64,000 bases of DNA. Origin: Eutreptiella sp. 'Long Island Sound 2002'. Taxonomy: Eukaryota > Euglenozoa > Euglenophyceae > Eutreptiales > Eutreptiaceae. Under the pieces are notes generated by a model. The model searched no databases and was not told the DNA's origin. It saw nothing but the letters and a program-made list of their open reading frames with translations. The translations under genes and the position numbers were made by a program. The first letter of the stretch is position 1. Each line of letters opens with the position of its first letter. Of this stretch, positions 1 through 10,319 are shown one piece after another. Location: assembly GCA_964036045.1 (NCBI GenBank), contig OZ038399.1, positions 18,807,670-18,871,669 of the forward strand, read 5' to 3'.

Positions 1-211
1 TGCAAGGGAGCCTGAACCTCACATTTGCACGCACGGGCAAATTCGGGCAAATTCTCTGCTACACGTGCGAGGTGGTTCGTATGGTACACGAACATCATGA
101 TGCACCTTGTTTTGGCCAGAGGGTTGAGTGGTCGAGATATGGGCAATACCAATTTGAAATGGTCATTGTGCGGGCACGCACTGTTCAGTTCAACCTGAAA
201 ATAGCGTCCTT

Positions 212-217
212 CACGTG
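212..217. other. CACGTG palindrome across the monomer junction
   Basis: CACGTG spans the junction of two units when the left unit ends in ttcacg. Units ending ttcgcg, ctcgtg or ctcatg lack it. A second CACGTG lies at 277-282 (ctacacgtgcga) and becomes catgtg in type-a units. CACGTG is the canonical E-box/G-box core of bHLH and bZIP factors, but in a satellite this is only a sequence coincidence until binding is shown. Confidence 0.6.
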
Positions 218-237
218 CAAGGGAGCCTAAACCTCAC

Positions 238-257
238 ATTTGCACACACGGGCAAAT
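238..257. other. Dyad 1 of the monomer (atttgc / gcaaat)
   Basis: A perfect 6-bp inverted repeat, atttgc and gcaaat, is separated by 8 bases (acacacgg). A second gcaaat 10 bases further on could pair with the same left arm. It recurs at this place in most units; the left arm is lost in units with catatgcgc or tttccac, and single changes occur elsewhere. It could form a small hairpin or be a symmetric protein site. Function is not shown by the sequence. Confidence 0.75.
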
Positions 258-269
258 TCGGGCAAATTC
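250..269 (+). repeat. 10-bp direct repeat inside the monomer
   Basis: gggcaaattc occurs twice back to back, giving a 20-base internal tandem repeat in nearly every unit. It is the one obvious slippage site of the monomer: the two units near 21328 and 21748 have exactly one copy and are 10 bases short. A few units alter one copy, for example gggcgaattgggac near 36349 and 46886. Confidence 0.9.
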
Positions 270-289
270 TCTGCTACACGTGCGACGTG

Positions 290-308
290 GTTCGTAAGGT
301 ACACGAAC
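290..308. other. Dyad 2 of the monomer (gttcgt / acgaac)
   Basis: A perfect 6-bp inverted repeat, gttcgt and acgaac, has a 7-base spacer (consensus atggtac). It is one of the most constant stretches of the unit. Type-e units often carry ttcatatgg and acgaatagc, which weaken both arms without compensating each other, so pairing is not clearly under selection. Confidence 0.75.
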
Positions 309-645
309 AACATGCTGCAGCTTGTTCTGGCCAGAGGGTTAAGTGGTCGAGATATGGGCAATACCAATTTGAAATCGGCAATATGCGGGAACGTACCGTT
401 CGGTTCAACCTGGAAATAGCGTCACTCGTGTGCAAGGGAGCCCAAACCTCACATTTGCACACGCGGGCAAATTCGGGCGAATTCTCTGCTACACGTGCGA
501 CGTGGTTCGTATGGTACACGAACAGCATGATGCAGCTTGTTCTGGCCGGAGGGTTGAGTGGTCGCGATATGGGCAATACCAATTTGAAATCGGCATTGTG
601 CGGGCACGTACTGTTCGGTTCAACCTGGAAATAAGGTTATTCGCG

Positions 646-2795
646 TGCAAGGGAGCCTGAACCTCACATTTGCGCACACGGGCAAATTCGGGCAAATTCT
701 CTGCTACACGTGCGACGTGGTTCGTATGGTACACGAACAACATGCTGCAGCTTGTTCTGGCCAGAGGGTTAAGTGGACGAGATATGGGCAATACCAATTT
801 AAAATCGGCATTGTGCGGGCACGTACTGTTCAGTTCAACCTGGAAATAGCGTCCTTCGCGTGCAAGGAAGCCTAAACCTCACATTTGCACACGCGGGCAA
901 ATTCGGGCAAATTCTCTGCTACATGTGCGACGTGGTTCGTATGGTACACGAACAGCATGATGCAGCTTGTTCTGGCCGGAGGGCTGGGTGGTCGCGATAT
1001 GGGCAACACCAATTTGAAATGGGCATTGTGCGGGCACGCACTGTTCAGTTCAACCTGAAAATAGCGTCACTCGTGTGCAAGGGAGCCTGAACCTCACATT
1101 TGCACACACGGGCAAATTCGGGCAAATTCTCTGCTACACGTGCGATCCGGTTCGTATGGTACACGAACAGCATGATGCAGCTTGTTCTGGCCAGAGGGTT
1201 GAGTGGTCGCGATATGGGCAAAACCAATTTGGAATGGGCATTGTGCGGGCACGTACTGTTCAGTTCAACCTGAAGTTAGCGTCACTCGTGTGCAAGGGAG
1301 CCTGAACCTCACATTTGCACACACGGACAAATTCGGGCAAATTCTCTGCTACATGTGCGAGGTGGTTCGTATGGTACACGAACATCATGATGCACCTTGT
1401 TTTGACCAGGGGGTTGAGTGGTCGAGATATGGGCAATACCAATTTGGAATGGTCATTGTGCGGGCACGCACTGTTCAGTTCAACCTGAAAATAGCGTCCT
1501 TCACGTGCAAGGGAGCCTAAACCTCACATTTGCACACACGGGCAAATTCGGGCAAATTCTCTGCTACATGTGCGAGGTGGTTCGTATGGTACACGAACAG
1601 CATGATGCAGCTTGTTCTGGCCGGAGGGTTGAGTGGTCGCGATATGGGCAATACCAATTTGAAATCGGCATTGTGCGGGCACGTACTGTTCGGTTCAACC
1701 TGGAAATAAGGTTATTCGCGTGCAAGGGAGCCTGAACCTCACATTTGCGCACACGGGCAAATTCGGGCAAATTCTCTGCTACACGTGCGAGGTGGTTCGT
1801 ATGGTACACGAACATCATGATGCACCTTGTTTTGGCCAGAGGGTTGAGTGGTCGAGATATGGGCAATACCAATTTGAAATGGTCATTGTGCGGGCACGCA
1901 CTGTTCAGTTCAACCTGAAAATAGCGTCCTTCGCGTGCAAGGGAGCTTAAACCTCACATTTGCACACACGGGCAAATTCGGGCAAATTCTCTGCTACACG
2001 TGCGACGTGGTTCGTATGGTACACGAACAACATGCTGCAGCTTGTTCTGGCCAGAGGGTTAAGTGGACGAGATATGGGCAATACCAATTTAAAATCGGCA
2101 TTGTGCGGGCACGTACTGTGAAGTTCAACCTGGAAATAGCGTCCTTCGCGTGCAAGGAAGCCTAAACCTCACATTTGCACACACGGGCAAATTCGGGCAA
2201 ATTCTCTGCTACATGTGCGACGTGGTTCGTATGGTACACGAACAGCATGATGCAGCTTGTTCTGGCCGGAGGGTTGGGTGGTCGCGATATGGGCAACACC
2301 AATTTGAAATGGGCATTGTGCGGGCACGCACTGTTCAGTTCAACCTGAAAATAGCGTCACTCGTGTGCAAGGGAGCCTGAAGCTCACATTTGCACACACG
2401 GGCAAATTCGGGCAAATTCTCTGCTACACGTGCGACGTGGTTCGTATGGTACACGAACAGCATGATGCAGCTTGTTCTGGCCAGAGGGTTGAGTGGTCGC
2501 GATATGGGCAAAACCAATTTGGAATGGGCATTGTGCGGGCACGTACTGTTGAGTTCAACCTGAAGATAGCGTCACTCGTGTGCAAGGGAGCCTGAACCTC
2601 ACATTTGCACACACGGACAAATTCGGGCAAATTCTCTGCTACATGTGCGAGGTGGTTCGTATGGTACACGAACATCATGATGCACCTTGTTTTGACCAGG
2701 GGGTTGAGTGGTCGAGATATGGGCAATACCAATTTGGAATGGTCATTGTGCGGGCACGCACTGTTCAGTTCAACCTGAAAATAGCGTCCTTCACG
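646..2795 (+). repeat. Four-unit block repeated at 1290 bp
   Basis: Units 646-1505 and 1936-2795 match in order and in private variants. Unit 1 shares gtggacgagat, tttaaaatcgg and caaggaagcc. Unit 3 shares gggcaaaaccaatttgg. Unit 4 shares acacggacaaattc. Two other units (1506-1935) lie between, giving a six-unit period. The third unit of the first copy has a cluster of changes, gcgatccggttcg near 1143, not seen in its partner. This is a local higher-order repeat of two copies. Confidence 0.85.
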
Positions 2796-3440
2796 TGCAA
2801 GGGAGCCTAAACCTCACATTTGCACACACGGGCAAATTCGGGCAAATTCTCTGCTACACGTGCGACGTGGTTCATATGGTACACGAATAGCATGATGCAG
2901 CTTGTTCTGGCCAGAGGGTCGAGTGGTTGAGATATGGGCAATACCGAATTGAAACGGGTATTGTGCGGGCACGCACTGTTCAGTTCAACCTGAAAATAGC
3001 GTCCTTCACGTGCAAGGGAGCCTAAACCTCACATTTGCACACACGGGCAAATTCGGGCAAATTCTCTGCTACACGTGCGACGTGGTTCGTATGGTACACG
3101 AACAGCATGATGCAGCTTGTTCTGGCCGGAGGGTTGAGTGGTCGAGATATGGGCAATACCAATTTGGAATGGTTATTGTGCGGGCACGCACTGTTCAGTT
3201 CAACCTGAAAATAGCGTCCTTCACGTGCAAGGGAGCCTAAACCTCACATTTGCACACACGGGCAAATTCGGGCAAATTCTCTGCTACACGTGCGACGTGG
3301 TTGGTATGGTCCACGAATAGCATGATGCAGCTTGTTGTGGCCAGAGGGTTGAGTGGTTGAGATATGGGCAATACCAATTTGAAATCGGCATTGTGCGGGC
3401 ACGTACTGTTCGGTTCAACCTGGAAATAAGGTTATTCGCG
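2796..3440 (+). repeat. Mixed units with two type-e monomers
   Basis: The units at 2796 and 3226 carry cgaatagc and ttgagat of type e; the unit at 3011 is type b with gtcgag and ttggaatgg. The unit at 3226 has ttggtatggtccacg, a private change in the right part of dyad 2. No higher-order period is evident in this stretch. Confidence 0.75.
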
Positions 3441-3870
3441 TGCAAGGGAGCCTGAACCTCACATTTGCGCACACGGGCGAATTCGGGCAAAATCTCTGCT
3501 ACACGTGCGGGGTGGTTCGTATGGTACACGAACATCATGATGCACCTTGTTTTGACCAGGGGGTTGAGTGGTCGAGATATGGGCAATACCAATTTGGAAT
3601 GGGCATTGTGCGGGCACGTGCTGTTCGGTTCAACCTGGAAATAAGGTTATTCGCGTGCAAGGGAGCCTGAACCTCACATTTGCGCACACGGGCGAATTCG
3701 GGCAAAATCTCTGCTACACGTGCGGGGTGGTTCGTATGGTACACGAACATCATGATGCACCTTGTTTTGACCAGGGGGTTGAGTGGTCGAGATATGGGCA
3801 ATACCAATTTGAAATGGTCATTGTGCGGGCACGCACTGTTCAGTTCAACCTGAAAATAGCGTCCTTCGCG
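3441..3870 (+). repeat. Single monomer duplicated in tandem
   Basis: The two neighbouring units share gggcgaattcgggcaaaatc (near 3475 and 3690), tgcggggtgg and gaccaggggg. They separate in the right third, where the first has gaaataaggttattcgcg and the second gcgtccttcgcg. They look like a recent one-unit duplication whose right end was exchanged or converted. Confidence 0.8.
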
Positions 3871-5375
3871 TGCAAGAGAGCCTAAACCTCACATTTGCAC
3901 ACACGGGCAAACTCGGGCAAATTCTCTGCTACACGTGCGACGTGGTTCGTATGGTACACGAACATCATGATGCACCTTGTTTTGACCAGGGGGTTGAGTG
4001 GTCGAGATATGGGCAATACCAATTTGGAATGGTCATTGTGCGGGCACGCACTGTTCAGTTCAACCTGAAAATAGCGTCCTTCACGTGCAAGGGAGCCTAA
4101 ACCTCACATTTGCACACACGGGCAAATTCGGGCAAATTCTCTGCTACACGTGCGATGTGGTTCATATGGTACACGAATAGCATGATGCAGCTTGTTGTGG
4201 CCAGAGGGTTGAGTGGTTGAGATATGGGCAATACCAAATTGAAACGGGTATTGTGCGGGCATGTACTATTCAGTTCAACCTGAAAATAGCGTCCTTCACG
4301 TGCAAGGGAGCCTAAACCTCACATTTGCACACACGGGAAAATTCGGGCAAATTCTCTGCTACACGTGCGACGTGGTTCGTATGGTACGCGAACAGCATGA
4401 TGCACCTTGTTCTGGCCAGAGGGTTGAGTGGTTGTGATATGGGCAATACCAATTTGAAATGGGCATTGTGCGGGCACGTACTGTGAAGTTCAACCTGAAC
4501 GTAGCGTCGTTCACCTGCAAGGGAGCCTAAACCTCACATTTGCACACACGGGCAAATTCGGGCAAATTCTCTGCTACACGTGCGATGTGGTTCGTATGGT
4601 ACACGAACATCATGATGCACCTTGTTTTGGCCAGGGGGTTGAGTGGTCGAGATATGGGCAATACCAATCTGGAATGGTCATTGTGCGGGCACGTACTGTG
4701 AAGTTCAACCTGAAAATAGCGTCATTCGCGTGCAAGGGAGCCTGAACCTCACATTTGCACACACGTGCAAATTCGGGCAAATTCTCTGCTACACGTGCGA
4801 CGTGGTTCGTATGGTACGCGAACAGCATGATGCACCTTGTTCTGGCCGGAGGGTTGAGTGGTTGTGATATGGGCAATACCAATTTGAAATGGGCATTGTG
4901 CGGGCACGTACTGTGAAGTTCAACCTGAAAATAGCGTCACTCGTGTGCAAGGGAGCCTGAACCTCACATTTGCACACACGGGCAAATTCGGGCAAATTCT
5001 CTGCTACATGTGCGAGGTGGTTCGTATGGTACACGAACATCATGATGCACCTTGTTTTGACCAGGGGGTTGAGTGGTCGAGATATGGGCAATACCAATTT
5101 GAAATGGTCATTGTGCGGGCACGCACTGTTCAGTTCAACCTGAAAATAGCGTCCTTCGCGTGCAAGGGAGCCTAAACCTCACATTTTCACACACGGGCAA
5201 ATTCGGGCAAATTCTCTGCTACATGTGCGAGGTGGTTCGTATGGTACACGAACATCATGATGCAGCTTGTTCTGGCCGGAGGGTTGAGTGGTCGAGATAT
5301 GGGCAATACCAATTTGGAATGGTCACTGTGCGGACACGCACCGTTCAGTTCAACCTGAAAATAGCGTCACTCGTG
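3871..5375 (+). repeat. Mixed monomers without clear higher order
   Basis: Seven units of types a, b and e alternate irregularly. The unit ending near 4515 introduces the rare tail ctgaacgtagcgtcg with cacctgc, which recurs near 5570, 6000, 6432, 22111, 31133, 37155 and 47903. The unit at 4731 has acacgtgcaaattc in place of acacgggcaaattc, a variant seen again near 29035, 35055, 45592 and 57409. Confidence 0.75.
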
Positions 5376-6665
5376 TGCAAGGGAGCCTGAACCTCACATT
5401 TGCACACACGGGCAAATTCGGGCAAATTCTCTGCTACACGTGCGATGTGGTTCGTATGGTACACGAACAACATGTTGCAGCTTGTTCTGGCCAGAGGGTT
5501 AAGTGGTCGAGATATGGGCAATACCAATTTGAAATGGGCATTGTGCGGGCACTTGCTGTGAAGTTCAACCTGAACGTGGCGTCGTTCACCTGCAAGGGAG
5601 CCTAAACCTCACATTTGCACACACGGGCAAATTCGGGCAAATTCTCTGCTACATGTGCGAGGTGGTTCGTATGGTACACGAACATCATGATGCACCTTGT
5701 TTTGACCAGGGGGTTGAGTGGTGGAGATATGGGCAATACCAATTTGGAATGGTCATTGTGCGGGCACGCACTGTTCAGTTCAACCTGAAAATAGCGTCCT
5801 TCGCGTGCAAGGGAGCCTAAACCTCACGTTTGCACACACGGGCAAACTCGGGCAAATTCTCTGCTACATCTGCGAGGTGGTTCGTATGGTACACGAACAA
5901 CATGCTGCAGCTTGTTCTGGCCAGAGGGTTAAGTGGTCGAGATATGGGCAATACCAATTTGAAATGGGCATTGTGCGGGCACGTACTGTGAAGTTCAACC
6001 TGAACGCAGCGTCGTTCACCTGCAAGGCAGCCTAAACCTCACATTTGCACACACGGGCAAATTCGGGCAATTTCTCTGCTACATGTGCGAGGTGGTTCGT
6101 ATGGTACACGAACATCATGATGCACCTTGTTTTGGCCAGAGGGTTAAGTGGTCGAGATATGGGCAATACCAATTTGAAATGGGCATTGTGCGGGCACGCA
6201 CTGTTCAGTTCAACCTGAAAATAGCGTCACTCGTGTGCAAGGGAGCCTGAACCTCACATTTGCACACACGGGCAAATTTGGGCAAATTCTCTGCTACACG
6301 TGCGATGTGGTTCGTATGGTACACGAACAACATGCTGCAGCTTGTTCTGGCCAGAGGGTTAAGTGGTCGAGATATGGGCAATACCAATTTGAAATGGGCA
6401 TTGTGCGGGCACGTACTGTGAAGTTCGACCTGAACGTAGCGTCGTTCCCCTGCAAGGGAGCCTAAACCTCACATTTGCACACACGGGCAAATTCGGGCAA
6501 ATTCTCTGCTCCATGTGCGAGGTGGTTCGTATGGTACACGAACATCATGATGCACCTTGTTTTGGCCAGAGGGTTGAGTGGTCGAGATATGGGCAATACC
6601 AATTTGGAATGGTCATTGTGCGGGCACGCACTGTTCAGTTCAACCTGAAAATAGTGTCCTTCGCG
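5376..6665 (+). repeat. Three 430-bp dimers with the acgtagcg tail
   Basis: Units at 5376, 5806 and 6236 all have caacatg(t/c)tgc, gggttaag and the tail ctgaacg(tg/ca/ta)gcgtcg; each is followed by a catcatgatgcacc unit. The 430-bp alternation is regular over three dimers, with scattered private differences such as cacttgctg near 5551 and ttcccctgc near 6445. Confidence 0.75.
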
Positions 6666-6879
6666 TGCAAGGGAGCCTAAACCTCACATTTGCACACACG
6701 GGCAAATTGGGGCAAATTCTCTGCTACATGTGCGAGGTGGTTCGTATGGTACACGAACATCATGATGCTCCTTGTTTTGACCAGGGGGTTGAGTGTCGAG
6801 ATATGGGCAACACCAATTTGAAATGGTCATTGTGCGGGCACGCACTGTTCAGTTCAACCTGAAAATAGCGTCATTCGCG
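6666..6879 (+). repeat. 214-bp monomer with 1-bp deletion
   Basis: One g is missing near 6795, where gagtggtcgag became gagtgtcgag. The deletion resets the phase of all later units by one base. The unit also has aattggggcaaattc and gatgctcc. The same deletion occurs in a different unit type near 62880. Confidence 0.9.
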
Positions 6880-8169
6880 TGCAAGGGAGCCTGAACCTCA
6901 CATTTGCACACACGGGCAAATTCGGGCAAATTCTCTGCTACATGTGCGACGTGGTTCGTATGGTACACGAACATCATGATGCACCTTGTTTTGACCAGGG
7001 GGTTGAGTGGTCGAGATATGGGCAATACCAATTTGGAATGGGCATTGTGCGGGCACGTACTGTTCAGTTCAACCTGAAAATAGCGTCACTCGTGTGCAAG
7101 GGGGCCTGAACCTCACATTTGCACACACGGGCAAATTCGGGCAAATTCTCTGCTACACGTGCGACGTGGTTCGTATGGTACACGAACAGCATGATGCAGC
7201 TTGTTCTGGCCGGAGGGTTGTGTGGTTGTTATATGGGCAATACCAATTTGAAATGGGCATTGTGCGGGCACGTACTGTTCAGTTCAACCTGAAAATAGCG
7301 TCATTCGCGTGCAACGGAGCCTGAACCTCACATTTGCAGACACATGCAAATTCGGGCAAATTCTCTGCTACACGTGCGACGTGGTTCGTATGGTACGCGA
7401 ACAGCATGATGCACCTTGTTTTGACCAGGGGGTTGAGTGGTCGAGATATGGGCAATACCAATTTGAAATGGTCATTGTGCGGGCGCATACTGTTCAGTTC
7501 GACCTGAAAATAGCGTCCTTCACCTGCAAGGGAGCCTAAACCTCTCATTTGCACACACGGGCGAATTGGGACAAATTCTCTGCTACACGTGCGACGTGGT
7601 TCGTATGGTACACGAACAGCATGATGCAGCTTGTTCTGGCCGGAGGGTTGAGTGGTCGAGATATGGGCAATACCAATTTGGAATGGTCATTGTGCGGGCA
7701 CGCACTGTTCAGTTCAACCTGAAAATAGCGTCCTTCACGTGCAAGGGAGCCTAAACCTCACATTTGCACACACGGGCAAATTCGGGCAAATTCTCTGCTA
7801 CATGTGCGAGGTGGTTCGTATGGTACACGAACATCATGACGCACCTTGTTTTGACCAGGGGGTTGAGTGGTCGAGATATGGGCAATACCAATTTGGAATG
7901 GTCATTGTGCGGGCACGCACTGTTCAGTTCAACCTGAAAATAGCGTCACTCGTGCGCAAGGGAGCCTGAACCTCACATTTGCACACACGGGCAAACTCGG
8001 GCAAATTCTCTGCTACACGTGCGACGTGGTTCGTATGGTACACGAACAACATGCTGCAGCTTGTTCTGGCCAGAGGGTTAAGTGGTCGAGATATGGGCAA
8101 TACCAATTTGGATTTGTCATTGTGCGGGCACGCACTGTTCAGTTCAACCTGAAAATAGCGTCCTTCACG
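6880..8169 (+). repeat. Mixed monomers
   Basis: Six units of types a and b. The one at 7310 has tttgcagacacatgc and ggtacgcgaac. The one at 7525 has cctctcatttgc and gggcgaattgggac. The one at 7955 has caacatgctgc and gggttaag with an odd ttggatttgtcattg near 8107. No consistent higher-order period was seen. Confidence 0.75.
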
Positions 8170-9244
8170 TGCAAGGGAGCCTAAACCTCACATTTGCACA
8201 CACGGGCAAATTCGGGCAAATTCTCTGCTACATGTGCGAGGTGGTTCGTATGGTACACGAACATCATGATGCACCTTGTTTTGACCAGGGGGTTGAGTGG
8301 TCGAGATATGGGCAATACCAATTTGGAATGGTCATTGTGCGGGCACGCACTGTTCAGTTCAACCTGAAAATAGCGTCCTTCACGTGCAAGGAAGCCTAAA
8401 CCTCACATTTGCACCCACGGGCAAATTCAGGCAAATTCTCTGCTACATGTGCGAGGTGGTTCGTATGGTACACGAACATCATGATGCACCTTGTTTTGAC
8501 AAGGGGGTTGAGTGGTCGAGATATGGGCAATACCAATTTGGAATGGTCATTGTGCGGGCACGCACTGTTCAGTTCAACCTGAAAATAGCGTCCTTCACGT
8601 GCAAGGGAGCCTAAACCTCACATTTGCACACACGGGCAAATTCGGGCAAATTCTCTGCTACATGTGCGAGGTGGTTCGTATGGTACACGAACATCATGAT
8701 GCACCTTGTTTTGGCCAGAGGGTTGAGTGGTCGAGATATGGGCAACACCAATTTGGAATGGTCATTGTGCGGGCACGCACTGTTCAGTTCAACCTGAAAA
8801 TAGCGTCCTTCACGTGCAAGGGAGCCTAAACCTCACATTTGCACACACGGGCAAATTCGGGCAAATTCTCTGCTACACGTGCGACGTGGTTCGTATGGTA
8901 CACGAACATCATGATGCACCTTGTTTTGACCAGGGGGTTGAGTGGTCGAGATATGGGCAATACCAATTTGGAATGGTCATTGTGCGGGCACGCACTGTTC
9001 AGTTCAACCTGAAAATAGCGTCCTTCACGTGCAAGGGAGCCTAAACCTCACATTTGCACACACGGGCAAATTCGGGCAAATTCTCTGCTACATGTGCGAG
9101 GTGGTTCGTATGGTACACGAACATCATGATGCAGCTTGTTCTGGCCAGAGGGTTGAGTGGTCGCGATATGGGCAATACCAATTTGAAATGGGCATTGTGC
9201 GGGCACGTACTGTTCAGTTCAACCTGAAAATAGCGTCCTTCACG
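8170..9244 (+). repeat. Homogeneous run of five near-identical units
   Basis: Units at 8170, 8385, 8600 and 8815 share catcatgatgcacc, gtcgag, ttggaatggtcattg and the gcgtccttcacg end, differing at only a few bases each (for example gcacccacggg near 8412 and gacaaggggg near 8499). The fifth, at 9030, switches in its middle to gcagcttgttctggcc with cgcgat. This is the most uniform single-unit stretch in the left part of the window. Confidence 0.8.
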
Positions 9245-10319
9245 TGCAAGGGAGCCTGAACCTCACATTTGCACACACGGGCAAATTCGGGCAAATTCTC
9301 TGCTACATGTGCGAGGTGGTTCGTATGGTACACGAAAATCATGATGCACCTTGTTTTGGCCAGAGGGTTGAGTGGTCGAGATATAGGCAATACCAATTTG
9401 GAATGGTCATTGTGCGGGCACGCACTGTTCAGTTCAACCTGAAAATAGCGTCCTTGGCGTGCAAGCGAGCCTAAACCTCACATTTGCACACACGGGCAAC
9501 TTCGGGCAAATTCTCTGCTACATTTGCGAGGTGGTTGGTATGGTACACGAACATCATGATGCACCTTGTTTTGACCAGCTGGTTGAGTGGTCGAGATATG
9601 GGCAATACCAATTTGAAATGGGCATTGTGCGGGCACGCACTGTGAAGTTCAACCTGAAAATAGCGTCATTCGCGTGCAAGGGAGCCTAAAGCCCAGATTT
9701 GCGCACACGGGCAAATTCGGGCAAATTCTCTGCTACACGTGCGATGTGGTTCGTATCGTACACGAACAACATGCTGCAGCTTGTTCTGGCCAGAGGGTTA
9801 AGTGGTCGAGATATGGGCAATACCAATTTGAAATCGGCATTGTGCGGGCACGTACTGTTCGGTTCAACCTGGAAATAAGGTTATTCGCGTACAAGGGAGC
9901 CTGAACCTCACATTTGCGCACACGGGCAAATTCGGGCAAATTCTCTGCTACACGTGCGGGGTTGTTCGTATGGTACACGAACATCATGATGCACCTTGTT
10001 TTGGCCAGAGGGTTGAGTGGTCGAGATATGGGCAATACCAATTTGAAATGGTCATTGTGCGGGCACGTACTGTTCAGTTCAACCTGAAAATAGCGTCCTT
10101 CGCGTGCAAGGGAGCCTAAACCTCACATTTGCACACACGGGCAAATTCGGGCAAATTCTCTGCTACACGTGCGACGTGGTTCGTATGGTACACGAACAGC
10201 ATGATGCAGCTTGTTGTGGCCGGAGGGTGGAGTGGTTGTGATATGGGCAATACCAATTTGAAATGGGCATTGTGCGGGCACGTACTGTGAAGTTCAACCT
10301 GAAAATAGGGTCATTCGCG
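9245..10319 (+). repeat. Mixed units with the first type-d monomer
   Basis: The unit at 9460 is heavily changed (acatttgcgagg, gttggtatgg, gaccagctgg). The unit at 9675 is the first clear type d in the window (aaagcccagatttgcgc, caacatgctgc, gggttaag, aaggttattcgcg). It is followed by a type-c unit at 9890, then a type-b unit at 10105 whose tail reads aaaatagggtcattcgcg, the private marker that introduces the next block. Confidence 0.8.

Larger units (their letters stand above)
216..430 (+). repeat. Representative 215-bp monomer
   Basis: This unit serves as a map of the repeat. In order from its start: tgcaagggagcc; an atttgc/gcaaat dyad (unit positions 23-42); the 10-bp direct repeat (35-54); CACGTG (62-67); the gttcgt/acgaac dyad (75-93); a variable block around 96-125 that separates the subfamilies (cagcatgatgcagc, catcatgatgcacc, caacatgctgcagc or tagcatgatgcagc); gggttgagtgg or gggttaagtgg; the CpG-rich variable site gtcgag/gtcgcg/gttgtg/gttgag; gatatgggcaatacc; aatttgaaat or aatttggaat; tgtgcgggcac; and an end that is either gcgtccttcacg, gcgtcattcgcg, gcgtcactcgtg or aaggttattcgcg. 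The phase is set by the first base of the window and is arbitrary; the biological unit boundary is unknown. The consensus is about 50% G+C with roughly 12 CpG. Confidence 0.95.
1..645 (+). repeat. Three mixed monomers at the left edge
   Basis: The first unit is type a-like with ggccagagg. The second is caacatgctgc with gggttaag. The third carries gagcccaaacc instead of gagcctaaacc, acacgcgggc, cgcgat and the aaggttattcgcg ending. The array is already in full repeat at base 1, so the boundary lies upstream of the window. Confidence 0.85.

Noticed and set aside
215-645. Many frames of about 76 and 105 codons on the + strand and 60 and 102 codons on the - strand, conserved across the window
   Set aside because: Apparent protein conservation follows from DNA conservation of the satellite. 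Both strands and more than one frame are open over the same bases, and substitutions and indels show no sparing of any frame.
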